A DNA stretch of 64,000 bases from Cordia subcordata (lineage: Eukaryota > Streptophyta > Magnoliopsida > Boraginales > Cordiaceae), in contig JAPTOF010000025.1 of the NCBI GenBank assembly GCA_028554755.1, positions 5,071,501 to 5,135,500 of the forward strand. The letters are read 5' to 3'. A model generated the notes under the pieces. It saw only the letters and a program-made list of their open reading frames with translations, searched no databases and was not told where the DNA came from. This document shows positions 36,801 through 49,061 of the stretch, in pieces; the stretch's first letter is position 1; every line of letters begins with the position of its first letter. Position numbers and translations under genes: made by a program.

Positions 36801-38059
36801 AAGTGATCTATTTTAGGTTTTCTAATAGAACAACTTATTTTGGGTTTATTATGTACGTTGATGCAAGATTGTTTTCTTTTAGATTCTTTAAAGTAATATA
36901 CAGTTGATTTTAGATTTGTTTACAAATTCATTATTATTTATTTATTATGTAACAGATTGAGAAGTTTCTATGTGCTTAAAATTATAAAGAAAATTTTCAT
37001 TATTTCTAAATGATTATAATAATTATTCACAAAATAAAATTTTACCAAAATATTTGGGAACGAATTATAACACATATGAAGGAAGCGTTGGCAAAGCCAT
37101 TAACAACAATGTTATATGTGAATTCGTCGACAATAATTGAGATCAAATTGTAATGCTTGCATTTTCACTATCAGTAATAAATCAACCAAATAACGACACT
37201 TGATGGCCAATCGTCGATGATAATACTTTGTCAACAACAACAATTTAAAATAATCATCCCAAAATCATGAAATCAAATGCCGACACTTTTCTTCAAGCAT
37301 TGGCTATTCTTATTTGCCTACCGTAATGATCCATTATAATCGTTGGCTATTACATATGAAGAAGATGATGATTAGTAAAATCGTCAAGAAATTATTCCAT
37401 TTCCAATGCCTTGTAAGTCGTCAGGATAGCCAAAAGACAACGAATACATAGACAACGTCTAACAAATCATTGGAAATGAAAATAGCGATGCTAAAATTTG
37501 TCTTGAAAAGTCAAAACAAGTATTAGGAAAGCAGTGTTTTCTTGTAGTGATACTAACAAATTTTTGTAGTGATACTAACAAATTTATATAATCACTACAA
37601 GTTCTTATTGTTTCCTTTTATGTTTAGCCTTTATTATTTCAAAATATCCAAATGAATCATGATTTTTTTACAAGCATTCAGTTTAATTCCTGCCATTTAA
37701 TATTTAACCAAATGTGAATAAAATAACTTAACCAATTTATTTGGTCAATTAAAAGTATTCTTAAATTGTAAGTATTTACTAAATAAAATGGTTGACGCAT
37801 GTCATTGTATTATTCAAGTGAACATTAATAGTCATAACTGATTTAAACGTGATGGTATCATATTCATAGGATATTTCAAAAAATAAAAAATAAAAACACA
37901 CGAGAATTAATTTTTATGGTTATTTAGAAATAATAAAAATCACAGAAAAAACCTAAAATCAAACAAATTAAAAAATAAATTTAGAAATATTTAGAAAACT
38001 AAAAAACACACATAAAACCTAAAAATGCCTGTGCAAAGCACAAGGTATGAAAGGACTAG
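33802..38059 (+). mobile_element. Helitron-like element A (hosts a CACTA element)
   Basis: The left end near 33802-33812 is TCTATATAAT followed by AGTTTAAAGTTCTTACA and CTTAAAGACACATG, shared with 45322 onward. The right end holds the hairpin TGTGCAAAGCACA (about 38032-38044) followed by a CTAG terminus (38056-38059). This TC...hairpin...CTAG layout is the Helitron signature. No Rep/helicase is present. The CACTA element 34261-37549 is inserted within. Confidence 0.5.
34261..37549. mobile_element. CACTA (En/Spm) non-autonomous transposon
   Basis: The element starts CATTACAAGAAAACTATAC and ends GTGTTTTCTTGTAGTG; the right end reversed is CACTACAAGAAAACAC, the canonical CACTA terminus, and the left end has a C-to-T change in CACTA. 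The flanks are ATA at 34258-34260 and 37550-37552, the expected 3-bp target duplication. Subterminal regions carry repeated motifs of the type CGTTAG, GCCATTAG and CGTCGACAA, as CACTA ends do. At 3289 bp it has no TNP2-like transposase; the 115-aa frame at 35726-36073 is AT-driven and unrecognised. Confidence 0.88.
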
Positions 38060-38098
38060 CCAATCTATATATAGTTTAAATTTGTACAGATTGTAGGT

Positions 38099-39404
38099 TG
38101 ATGGGTGTCGAATCCACCAAAAATAAAGTTTCTACTCTACCTCACTATTTGCAATAGTGGTGAGAAGGGTCGAACCCACAGGGATTGATTTAAAATATAT
38201 TTTTTTTATGCCAAGATGAAAGAACAAGCAAAATACAAAAAAGGGGGGTTAACAATTAAAATTAATTAAATAAATAAAACTAAAGAACTAATAACAAATT
38301 AAAATCAAGCAATATAATTGAGAAAAAGAATTAAATGATAAACTCCCTAGCCGAGGGTGTATTCACCGTTTAGGCCTACAAATCTGATCCTAGATGCAAA
38401 GATGACTTTCGCCTATTTTGATAAATCAGTTATGGTCGTTGGCACGGCCTAACAACCTCATCTTTCCTTTCAGTTTAGATAATGGCTTAAACCCCCTATG
38501 ATTTTTCTCACTATCGTCTTACCTATTAGATAGTCTAACCTCCAGAATGCCCACAAAGTCTATCTAATGACAGCACTAGATTCTAGAAAGACCTGATTCT
38601 AAAAGTCGATTATCTCGTGGCAATCGCTCAATTAGATTATATGTTTACACAGGAGACCTGGTTACCACTATTTTTAGATTAATTAATTAATCTATGTAGC
38701 TACCTATCATCAAACAATTGAATAATCACCAGCAAATTAAACAATCACAAGATAATATTAATTCTTAAAACAGTAAACACACAAATACCAAAATAAAGAG
38801 AAAGGAGAAAATCAGTTAGATCTCACATATTTTGTAGAACCATAAACTTTGAATTAACCCCGACTAGGATAAAAATATGACGATTAGGCGCCTATAAGAA
38901 AGAAAATATTTGCTGGAAAAAATAATGAATAAAAGCTTCCCCTTTTTCCTACGTAGTTCCCTAGAGAATTTATAGAAAAATATCTAACCTAGGAGTCCCT
39001 TGAGATAAGGAAACTCTTTTAATGCTAATGAAAATAAAAAGGTAAATAAAAAAAATCTAATCCTTGTCAAAATAAAACTCTTCCAAAATATTATTTTTCC
39101 TTCTAGAACTAATACTTATTTTTGGTCGACAATTCCTCTCCAAGAAACGTGCAAAATATCTTCCAATTCTCGATCAAAATTGGTCAATCCCGTGTAGAAC
39201 TTTCAGGCTCGCTTCCAAGGTGGCAAAATAAATTTTAACAGCTCCAAACATGTTCAAAAGTCCCTTCAATGCATATATATCATTTCCATTTTCTTTTCCA
39301 AGCCTATTTATGCCAAAATATAAGAAATAACATCAATTAGGAAGCATCTAATTCCAAAATCAAGCACAAATAATCATCGATTTAAACGTATTTTGGACTT
39401 ATCA
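38099..39404 (-). repeat. 3' LTR of the LARD
   Basis: 1306 bp, beginning TGATGGGTGTCGAATCCACC and ending TTTTGGACTTATCA on the plus strand. It aligns end to end with 43186-44492, with scattered substitutions and few indels. Confidence 0.95.
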
Positions 39405-42400
39405 AATCCCCCCACACTTAGACCATGCTTGCCCTCAAGCATGAAATCAGTTAAAAACATAGAGTTCCCATGCATGATTGATCACAAGTGTTGTTTGCGA
39501 AGTTAGATTCTACCTTTTCCAAACCTAGAAGCAAGCATATTCATATAATAATGCAACATTTTCAAGCATCAAACTAATGTTCTTGACACTTTCTTTTCAA
39601 AACTAAACTTCTAGTAGCTCAATTCATGAAACACAGTTTGCAAAAAACATGTAAAAACATGCAACACTCCATTCTCAACCTCACAATCATCTTAGCAAAC
39701 TTGAGCTCCCAACAATTATCCCAAACTTTAGTTATTTTCATCATTCAATACAAGAATAAATCTATTCAAAATCTAGTTTTCAACACAAGTCATTCATCCA
39801 TAACTAGTTAAAGCATGCCTCATCAAATAAACAATCCAAAAGTTCTTTCCAAACACAAAAAACAAGCTACTTTTCTCTCCGTATCAACTTGCAATGCTTC
39901 ATCTTTCAAACACAAGAATGCATCTTATCTCAAAGACAATTGCAGCAATTTCAAACAACAGGACTTGACTCAACAAAAATTTTCTCAAAAACCTAACTTT
40001 TCATCAAAAGAATTCCTCAAAACAAGCATTTTTCCAAGAAAAACATGGCCTTTGAAATTCATGGCCCTAGTTATCATCTATCGAAAATTCAACCAAACTT
40101 CAAAAATAGCCCAACCTCCTCACAAAGCAAACAGGCACACAACCCTTCAAAAATCTTTCCACCACAACTCTTGAAACTCGAAGAGGAATGAAAAAGTAAG
40201 CTAGATTTAGCAAGACAAAACAAGTACCACCACATGCACAAGTTACCCCAATAGCACCCAAATACTAGGCAAATGAACATTGCACCAATTATAGCATAGA
40301 CAAGATTATAGCCAAAGTATGATTTTACCAATGCAAAGAAGAGAAATCCAAAGCACCTGCCTTGATGTGCAACTTTTCTCAAGAAAAACAAGTTCGTACC
40401 TAGGCCCAGCTGCCGGAAAGCTGGTCCACTTCAACTGCTCACATTTATGATCATTACAATTCAACTTCCACAACACAACTTTGCTTACATAACTTTGATT
40501 TCATGGTCCCATTGTGGGCCAAACTTTTCAAGAATGAAGGCGCTTCTTCTTTTTTGCTTTCTTCTCTTTTTTTTTTCTGGATTTTTCATCTTTTTCTCAT
40601 TTTTGCGCCCCTTTTTTTTTTCACATTTACACAACACTTTACAACAAACTTTCGTAGGAGTGGACTTAACCCCTACATAATTTTCCTAGGCACCCACTTT
40701 TCACAATTTTACCACAAAAAATAAATCAAGGCAAGCACCCATCAAACTCAAACTAAGCATTGGTTTCCAATTTAAGCACATGCAATCGTTGAAGCCCAAG
40801 TAGAAATTAAGCAAGGTTCAAGCACTTTGTGTTCAAAGCAACTATCAAAGGCAACTAAATACCATGGGGATGGATTTATCGCATGTACCAACTTACAATT
40901 GCAACCAATTCAAACTTATTGAATATGAAAACCTTGATTTTTTTAAAAAAAAATTGCAATTTTTTTCAAAGAGAAGAAAAAAAGAGATTTAACATAATTG
41001 AGCATATTTTTCTTTTTTTTCTTTTTCTGCAAAAAAAAAAAAGATAAGAAATACACTCTCCCCCACACTTAAAACATAATTGTCCTCAATGTGAAAAAAA
41101 ATAAAGAAAAATAATAATAAAACAAAAAAAGAAAAAAAGAAAAAGAAAAAGAAAGGACAAGAACTTTCCTGAAATTTTGTAGGGAGTGAGTGTGAGGTGG
41201 TAGTACCAATTGAAGGGTTGAGGTGCTAGAGGTGTTCGAACCTACAAAAACTAAGAAACGACACCTTACTCCTCTTTTATTGCAAATCCAAAGCATATAA
41301 AACGATTCAAATCACATTTCGAAAATCATCAAGGATGTTATAATGGATATGCAGGAAGGCATCAAAAGTAGCATATTTATCCTCAATGAAACTCATAGCT
41401 GAATTAAACCCATTGATTGATAAACTAAATAGAATACCCATCAACCAAAAAGAAATCGACTCAATATTTTAACAAGGAATTTTCTTTGTTCTCTTTTTTT
41501 TTTTTTTCAAACCTCAATGTGTCATAAAATGCCCTACACAACTCAAATTTAGATGCAAATCTTTTGAGATACAATAGTTAGTAGGATAATCACAAATTTT
41601 CCAACTGAGGTTCAGATTTAACTTGTTCTTTCTCAAGACACTCTAATGCAAGATTAAACCCAATTTGGACAATTGAATTCCTTACCCAACAACCAAAAAT
41701 TAGCCACACTATAATATCTCAAAATATACCTCAACGTGACAGATTGAGTAAAATCTTTAGAATGTTCAAAATATGCAGGACCGATTAATACCAACAAAGG
41801 ATTTCCAACAAATATTCTCAACTAAAATTTCAACTACAGATTTCAAATCCATCTCTTTTTTTTTTTTTTTCGATAAGTTTCCTCATGAACAAATTTGCAA
41901 GAAAATTTCTCTCTGTACAACTCAAAATAAGCATGATTTCAATTGCAAAAAAATATGGAACTCAACCAACATTGTCACAGAGTTCACCAACAGTAGCTAT
42001 TAAACCAAAAATCCCAAAGTCTTAACATGTAAAAATTTTCGAAAAGGCATGGGACAAGTAGAAATTTTGAAATACCTCAAATCTGAGATTTACCATGCAA
42101 AAGACTAACATGACGGACTTTGGTGGCCGGAGAAGGTGCACCGGCGCACTCCAATGGCTGCGGACGGCTGTCGCAACAGCAGTGGGTGTTGGCTTACTTG
42201 GTCCCTTGTTCTTGTATGTTATGGGTTGATTTTTGGATGCTTGTTTGTTTGCTTTTCCTTGGCCATGATGTATATTTGCAAGTGGGTTGGTGGATATGAT
42301 GAAGATTTAAAGCTCTTGAGGTGCTTTAATGGTGGATGATGATGGTGGGTTTGCTTCTTGAAACTTTCTTTTTGGCTTTTGGGTTTGATTTTTATGGTTT

Positions 42401-43185
42401 TCTTACCATTCTTTTCTTGTCCATTATGTGTTTTTGAATATGGGTGTTGAAATTTGTGGAAGGATTAAAGCACTTGAGTGATGGTTATGGTGGTTTATGG
42501 CGGTGGGTTTGGTTGTGGAGGTATGAGGAGAAAGAAGAAGAAGAGGGGAAAAAGGAAATAAGAGAATTAAAAAAAAAAACGTAACTAACCTTATTCAAAG
42601 CAGCTCCTGTGCATTAGGCATGGGCATGCCTCAGCTTCCAGCACTATTTTTCCAGAAAACACCATAATTTTGCTTGAATTTTTCTTGGAGACTACCTTCT
42701 GTCAACATGAAGCACTACAAAATTTTTGTCAGACCATAATCAGAGTTTCTAAAATAGAGGATGACCAAAAATAGCATAAAAATTCCCAGAAATAATAAAA
42801 AATTACAAAAATTAAAAAAAAACCCTAAATCAAGAAAAATTGCAAAAATTAAAACTAACCAAAAAGAAAAAAAAAAAAGAACACTCCATGGACTAAGGAT
42901 GGGTTGCCTCCCATAAGCACCCTTGTTTAAATTCATAGGCTCGACGTAGCCAATCATCTAAGCTTTATGTAGCGGCTTCGGCTCAATTTCTTCAATTGAT
43001 GATTCAAATGAAACTTGTGATGTACCGGCTAGTTCTTGCATTTTCCGCAACTTTGCTTCCTTTATCAAGCTGTTTGCGGTCCTTTCAATCTCTAGATATA
43101 ATTGTAAATCACCTGTACTATCTAACTTGGTCATAACAAGAGAAAAAAAATTAGCGCACCAATCCCCGGCAACGGCGCCAAAATT
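39405..43185 (-). other. Non-coding interior of the LARD
   Basis: No retroviral-type domain was found in any frame. Frames of 60-119 codons (for example 39815-40174 and 40089-40391) do not resemble known families. CCCCACACTTA-type blocks occur near 39409 and again near 41060. The primer-binding site is at 43163-43180. Confidence 0.75.
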
Positions 43186-44492
43186 TGATGGGTGTCGAAT
43201 CCACCAAAAATAAAGTTTCTACTCTACCTCACTATTTGCAATAGTGGTGAGAAGGGTCGAACCCACAGGGGTTGATTTAAAATATATTTTTTTATGCCAA
43301 GATGAAAGAACAAGCAAAATACGACAAAGGGGGGTTGACAATTAAAATTAATTAAATAAATAAAACTAAAGAACTAATAACAAATTAAAACCAAGCAAGA
43401 TAATTGAGAAAAAGAATTAAATGATAAACTCCTTAGCCGAGGGTGTATTCTCCGTTTAGGCCTACAAATCTGATCCTAGATGCAAAAATGACTTTCGCCT
43501 ATTTTGATAAATCAGTTATGGTCGTTGGCACGGCCTAACAATCTCATCTTTCCTTTCAATGTAGATAATGATTTAAACCCCTTACGATTTTTCTCACTAT
43601 CGTCTTACCTATTAGATGGTCTAACCTCCAGAGATGCCCACAAAGTCTATCTAATGGCAGCACTAGATTCTAGAAAGACCTGATTCTAAAAGTCGATTAT
43701 CTCGTGGTAATCGCTCAATTAGATTATATGTTTACACAGGAGACCTGGTTACCACTATTTTTAGATTAATTAATTAATCTATTTGGCTACCTATCATCAA
43801 ATAATTGAATAATCACCAGCAAATTAAACAATCACAAGACAATATTAATTTTTAAAACAGTAAACACACAAATACCAAAATAAAGCGAAAGGAGAAAATT
43901 GGTTAAATCTCACATATTTTGTAAAACCATAAACTTTGAATTAACCCCGACTAGGATAAAAATATGACGATTAGGAGCCTAGAAGAAAGAAAATATTTGC
44001 TGGAAAAAATAATGAATAAAAGCTTCTCCTTTTTCCTACGTAGTTCCCTAGAGAATTTATAGAAAAATATCTAACCTAGGAGACCCTTCAGATAAGGAAA
44101 CTCTTTTAATGCTAATAAAAATAAAAAGGTAAATAACCAAAATCTAATCCTTGTCAAAATAAAAATCTTCCAAAATATTATTTTTCCTTCTAGAACTAAT
44201 ACTTATTTTTGGTCGACAATCCTCTCCAAGAAACGTGCAAAATATCTTCCAATTCTCGGTCAAAATTTGGTCAATCCCGTGTAGAACTTTTGGGCTCGCT
44301 TCCAAGGTGGCAAAATAAATTTTAACAGCTCCAAACATGTTCAAAAATCCCTTCAATCCATATATATCACTTCCATCTTCTTTTCCAAGCCTATTTATGC
44401 CAAAATATAATAAATAACATCCATTAGGAAGCATCTAATTCCAAAATCAAGCACAAATAATCATGGATTTAAAACGTATTTTGGACTTATCA
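43186..44492 (-). repeat. 5' LTR of the LARD
   Basis: 1307 bp; on the minus strand it begins TGATAAGTCCAAAATACG and ends at GACACCCATCA, five bases before the primer-binding site. Confidence 0.95.
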
Positions 44493-44616
44493 TAGGTCAA
44501 AGAAGTGTGCGACATCAACTATTATTTGTTTGCCAACTCAATTAAAATTTTGTTATTAATATTATAAATTTAATCAGTATCAAATTTAACATTATTCATT
44601 TAAAAGACTTTTGATC

Positions 44617-45205
44617 TCCTCATTGTGTTGGTTATGGAGATTAGTGCATATGAGTTTTGAAACTCTTAGAGTGTCATCTTTAAGGTGACTTTTAAGCCAA
44701 AAAATTAATGTAAAAAGGTTTTAAGACCCTTGGAATGCCTTATTTATGGTAGACTTTATGTCATGCCATTTCTTCCATTTATAAATAGTTGCATTGTCAA
44801 AACTTTAAGACATACAAAAGAAAATGAGGTTCTTTTTGGCATATAGTACTTCTAGCAGCCTAAAAGCTTACATAGCTGAAAGAGTTTTAACACCATTCTT
44901 ATTGTTGGCTTATGTGATTTGAATGATACATTCACAAAAGTTAAACCATTGTATCCTAGGAGTTTGCGCGAGAAGCTGTCAACATCATAGCAGGGCGTTA
45001 AAACCTTAAGGAGATTAAATCCAACTAAAGCCTCAATCCTAATTTAATTTACATTTGATTTTTTCTCACCTTCTTTCTTATAAATATTTTCTTTTAATTT
45101 CTTGTAATTCATTTTACTTTGTTGAAGTAATCTATATTACTTGTGCATTCAATTGGCTATTTTAATTTTAGTTTACTCTTGATTATCATGTTGTTTACAC
45201 ACTAG
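44617..45205 (+). mobile_element. Probable copia LTR fragment
   Basis: This non-coding block shares a layout with the LTR at 788-1514. A TATA-like TTTATAAATAG lies near 44780. Downstream, near 44958-45040, a block reading GCGCGAGAAGC, CATAGCAGGGCGTTAAA, CCTTAAGGAGA and GCCTCAATCC corresponds to the 1370-1445 block of the first LTR. No internal domain is adjacent. Ends are not defined. Confidence 0.45.
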
Positions 45206-45207
45206 TT

Positions 45208-45224
45208 ACACACACACACACCCC

Positions 45225-45258
<34 letters not shown>
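45208..45258. repeat. (CA)n-C6-(TA)n microsatellite
   Basis: Short CA array, six C, then a TA array. Confidence 0.9.
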
Positions 45259-45314
45259 CAATTTGTTGTCTTTAATTAAATATAAATAAACTTGTTTGAA
45301 GCAGGAGATAAATA

Positions 45315-47738
45315 ATGCTAGTATAGTTTAAAGTTCTTACAAATGAAGCTCAAAGACACATGTAACATATATCAACTCCTATTAAGTTGCCAACTTAACT
45401 AAATACTAATATAAGGAAAAGATATTTCTAAAATTTTTTTATTCAAAATCATTAAAGGCATGACATAAATATTATAGTTGTAACCTTCAATTTCTAAAGA
45501 ATCTTAACTACAAGTCATTTAAGACACATCCACAAAATAAAAATACAAATAAAACAAAAAATTTAAAAATAAAAACTAAAAAAATAAGAAATTTAAAATT
45601 TAAAAACTAGAAAATTTAAAAATTTTAAAAATGAGGAAAAAATAAAAATAAAAATTTTAAAATTGAAAAGATAAAGAATTAAAAATTAAAAAATTTAATT
45701 TTTTTATCTATTATGGATATATATTATTAGATTTAATTTAGAAATTTAATTTTCAATAAATTAATTCTTAAAATAATATTAATTTGTGAATTTGCAAAAG
45801 ATTAAATCCAAATAAATTTAATGCCTACTATTAAAAAAAAGCTTTTTGAGTATTGTGAGAATGTCATGTCAGTGCCTACATGAAAATGGTTATTTATTAT
45901 TAGCTTATACATAATTTATTATCTATAATTGATTTTATTTTCTATTATTTCTCATTTTTATGGGTATAAATTGTTAGTTTTAATTAAAAATTAAATAGTC
46001 AAATAATTAATTCTTAAAATAAAACTCATTTGTGAATTCCGAAAGGTTCAATTATCTATTATAGATACATATTAGTCTAATTCCCACGCAACATATTTTT
46101 AATTTTATGCTTTATTTGATTTAAATGATTATATAATTAAATGTCAATTAATTTTGTTAACAAAATAATCTATTCTTTTATTGAATATATTTTTTTTTAC
46201 TCTTAAATATTTTCTTTTGTTTGCTTTAGTTGTTATATATTAATATAGAACAGAAAGAGCGCATGTGCAAATGTGACTTGTTGGCATATAGAGCAGTGAC
46301 AAAATGTGCTCATTAGCAATAACACATGAGAATATTTTATTTTTCATACATTTTTTATTAACTAGATATATATTTTTTGATTTATTTTCAAAATCATAAA
46401 TTAGAAAAATAATTTTTTCCGAAGAGGTTAATGGCCAACAAAACTACCCATGAGTATCCATAGCATTTTATCTACTTCCTTTTTTTTAAAAAAAGTAGAT
46501 TTTTTAAACCTAAAAAGAGAAACCCTAATTTTTGCACATAGAAATTAGGAATCCTATGACAGTCAACTTTCTAAAGTAGAAACATGCCCCATAAAGTAGG
46601 CACAAAAGCTACACGTGTATCATAAAATGATAGTTTGTACCTATTTTGAAATTATAAGAGCTATTTTAATTTATAGTGAATCTCAAAAATAGGCCACTTA
46701 TACCTAATAAAAAATTACGAAGAAGGATAAAATTGCTAATACTTTTTTTTTTTTTGGTCAAATGCCACATCATATATATAGCTCATAGTCCCTCGTGGAA
46801 ACAAAACCGACAAAATGCCTGCAGAGCCCCACACAAATGATACAGCTAGCTACCGGAAAATTTTTATTTTTAACCTTATTTTTTTAAATGTTTCTAAAAT
46901 TAACCCATTTTTCAAGGAATTTGTAAAAATAGACATTTTAAACTTTCGAAATTCGAATTTGAACTTTGAAATTCAAATTCGAACTTTGAAATTCGAATTC
47001 GAACTTTGACAGTTTGATTATGTTTTTTTGCTCCCGTTCAAAAAAAAAATTAACATTTACAATTTCGAACTTTCAAAGTTCGGAATCGAACTTTCTCGAA
47101 AAAGCCATGCAAACTTTCGAACTTTGAAAGTTCGGAATCGAACTTTCAAAGTTCGAAATCATAAATGTTAAATTTTTTCTTTTGAATGGGGATAAAAAAA
47201 CATAATCAAACTTTCGAAATTCAAAGTCAAATTTTCGAAAGTTCGAAAAGTTTATTTTTACAATGTCCTTAAAAATTAGATTAATTTTAAAAACATTTAA
47301 AAAAATAAGATTAAAAATAAAAATTATCCCTAGCTACCTGCAGGTGCATAAAACAACAAAAACCCATGACCAATCACAACGCAATGCGTGTGGAAATGGG
47401 GGACAGGGTAATATAAGAAAAAACTAACTCGTAGCGCAATAGAAATATGACAATAGGGCAATCACATGTGATAATAGACACACGCCACTATGACAGGTAA
47501 ATAATGTGCCACATGGACCAATAAATGCATGACAATTGACAAAGATTATGAGCAGAGAGGCACGAAAGTTAATTCCTCTATAGTTGTAAAAATAGTATTA
47601 TGTTGTATATTATTAGTTTTAATTTAACATTATAATTTTCAATTAATTAATGTTTAAAGTTATTTTTATTTTTGAATTCCAAACCTACCTCTATTATAAA
47701 AAATAAACCTGTGCAAAGTACAAAATATTAAAGGCTAA
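45315..47738 (+). mobile_element. Helitron-like element C (5' end eroded)
   Basis: The left end TAGTTTAAAGTTCTTACAAA with AAAGACACATGT matches the start of element A; the expected TC is not recognisable. The right end has the hairpin-like GTGCAAAGTAC (47711-47721) followed by CTAA (47735-47738). There is no coding capacity. The Mutator MITE 46855-47329 lies inside. Confidence 0.4.
46855..47329. mobile_element. Hairpin Mutator-type MITE (475 bp)
   Basis: The two halves are inverted copies. The left end GGAAAATTTTTATTTTTAAC is matched by the inverse of the right end (GGATAATTTTTATTTTTAAT), and similarity continues through most of the element. The flanks are exact 9-bp duplications CTAGCTACC (46846-46854 and 47330-47338), the size made by Mutator-like transposases. 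Arms carry many TTCGAAC/GTTCGAA modules, giving repeated small palindromes. There is no ORF. Confidence 0.92.
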
Positions 47739-47866
47739 CTTTAATTTTTTATTTTCTATTAAAAATAAATCATTTTAGTTCAATTAACATTTATTATTAG
47801 AAAAATAAATTTGTACTTTTATTATTAAAAAATAAATCCGTGCAAAGCACATATAGTAAAAGCTAT

Positions 47867-49049
47867 AGTGTTATCTAAAGTTATATTTCAAGTATTAGGA
47901 GTTGCCATGATGACACACCATCACTTATTTATTATTTTTTAAGTGACATTTGTGTGTTTTCCTTTAATTTAAAATTGAATTTGCACATCTTATTGATTTC
48001 ATCAATTCTCAATAGTGTTCAATATATTAATTTAAAAATGTATTCATTTTTTAGTCTTATAAAGAATTTTATTATGTTACTATTGAGAATCTTGATCTTT
48101 TGCAAACACTTGTATATTGTAGTTAATAGTCTATTAAATAATTAATTGATTTAGGCATAAAAAATTTCATTATAGAGAATCAACGGTAAAGCCAATACTT
48201 TTATTAAAGGGGTTGAAAAAAATTAAATGTCACAGCGTAACATGAACTGCATATCTCTAGCAAATAAAAAGTTTCTTATTGGTCTTGAGAGCTTAAGTTG
48301 CATATTAGAGAGAAGATGCTAAACAAAGTTTTATAGAAGTAAAAAGGTCTTAGGGGTAAAGACGGTCGGTTTATTAATTATTATTAAATTATCTATATAT
48401 TTTATTGTTTGTAAAATTGGTTCATGACTTTTTAATTGATTTTGCAAATCTACTGTTGTCAAATGACAAGTGTAAGACTATATTTTAGTTCATCTAACTA
48501 AAAATCATATTTTCTCATTTATCCTTATTGAAACATGAAATGTAAAATCTTAAGGCCTCGTTCATAAATTTAAGGCAAGTTATATATATAAATTAATTTT
48601 AAAAATGTTCAAAATTACCAATAATAATGATGATTTATCAAATGAGGGTCATTTGAGCCCTTTAATCCCGTAGCTCAGTCAATATGGAAATATTATTTTC
48701 TAAAAAATCTTATTAATATTAATTCATTAATTACAATATTGTTTCATGTGGATACCATTTTTTAAATAAAGGAACAAAATTGATTACATGTCATTTATTA
48801 TCATTTTGATCTAAAGGTCATTAATTTTTAAGGGGGTAAACTATGTCATTGGTCCCAAATGTTGCCTTTTTTTTTAAAAAAAAAGTTCTTAATATTTTAT
48901 AATGTTTGAAATAATTTACAATAATTTACAAAAATTAAAAATCTTTCATATATGATTATCTATAAATCATTATCTATACAATACTATTAATAAAATTATA
49001 TCTAAAACGCTTAAAAGACTTTAGAAAATATCACATCATTCTCTAAAAA
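47867..49049. other. AT-rich intergenic DNA
   Basis: No gene or element was recognised. The 63-aa frame at 47954-48145 is AT-driven. Confidence 0.5.
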
Positions 49050-49061
49050 GTCTTACAAGGT

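Larger units (their letters stand above)
38099..44492 (-). mobile_element. LARD: non-coding LTR retrotransposon with 1.3-kb LTRs
   Basis: LTRs at 38099-39404 (1306 bp) and 43186-44492 (1307 bp) are closely similar, TG...CA bounded, and flanked by an exact TAGGT target duplication (38094-38098 and 44493-44497). Inside the right LTR the minus strand reads TGGCGCCGTTGCCGGGGA (43163-43180), the primer site typical of Athila/Tat-type gypsy elements. Inside the left LTR it reads GTGTGGGGGGATT, the polypurine tract. The element is therefore on the minus strand. The 3.78-kb interior has no gag or pol frame, so it must have been mobilised in trans. Confidence 0.93.
38064..47866 (+). mobile_element. 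Helitron-like element B (outer shell of nested insertions)
   Basis: A second TCTATATATAGTTTAAATTT start lies at 38064, five bases after the CTAG end of element A. A matching 3' hairpin GTGCAAAGCAC (47840-47850) followed by CTAT (47863-47866) lies downstream. Between them are the LARD (38099-44492), a related Helitron-like end (47738) and a Mutator MITE. Pairing these termini is an inference from sequence similarity. Confidence 0.35.

Noticed and set aside
39626..40391. Frames of 61-119 aa inside the LARD as a possible gag
   Set aside because: No zinc knuckle or gag-like pattern; they are low-complexity and overlap on opposite strands.
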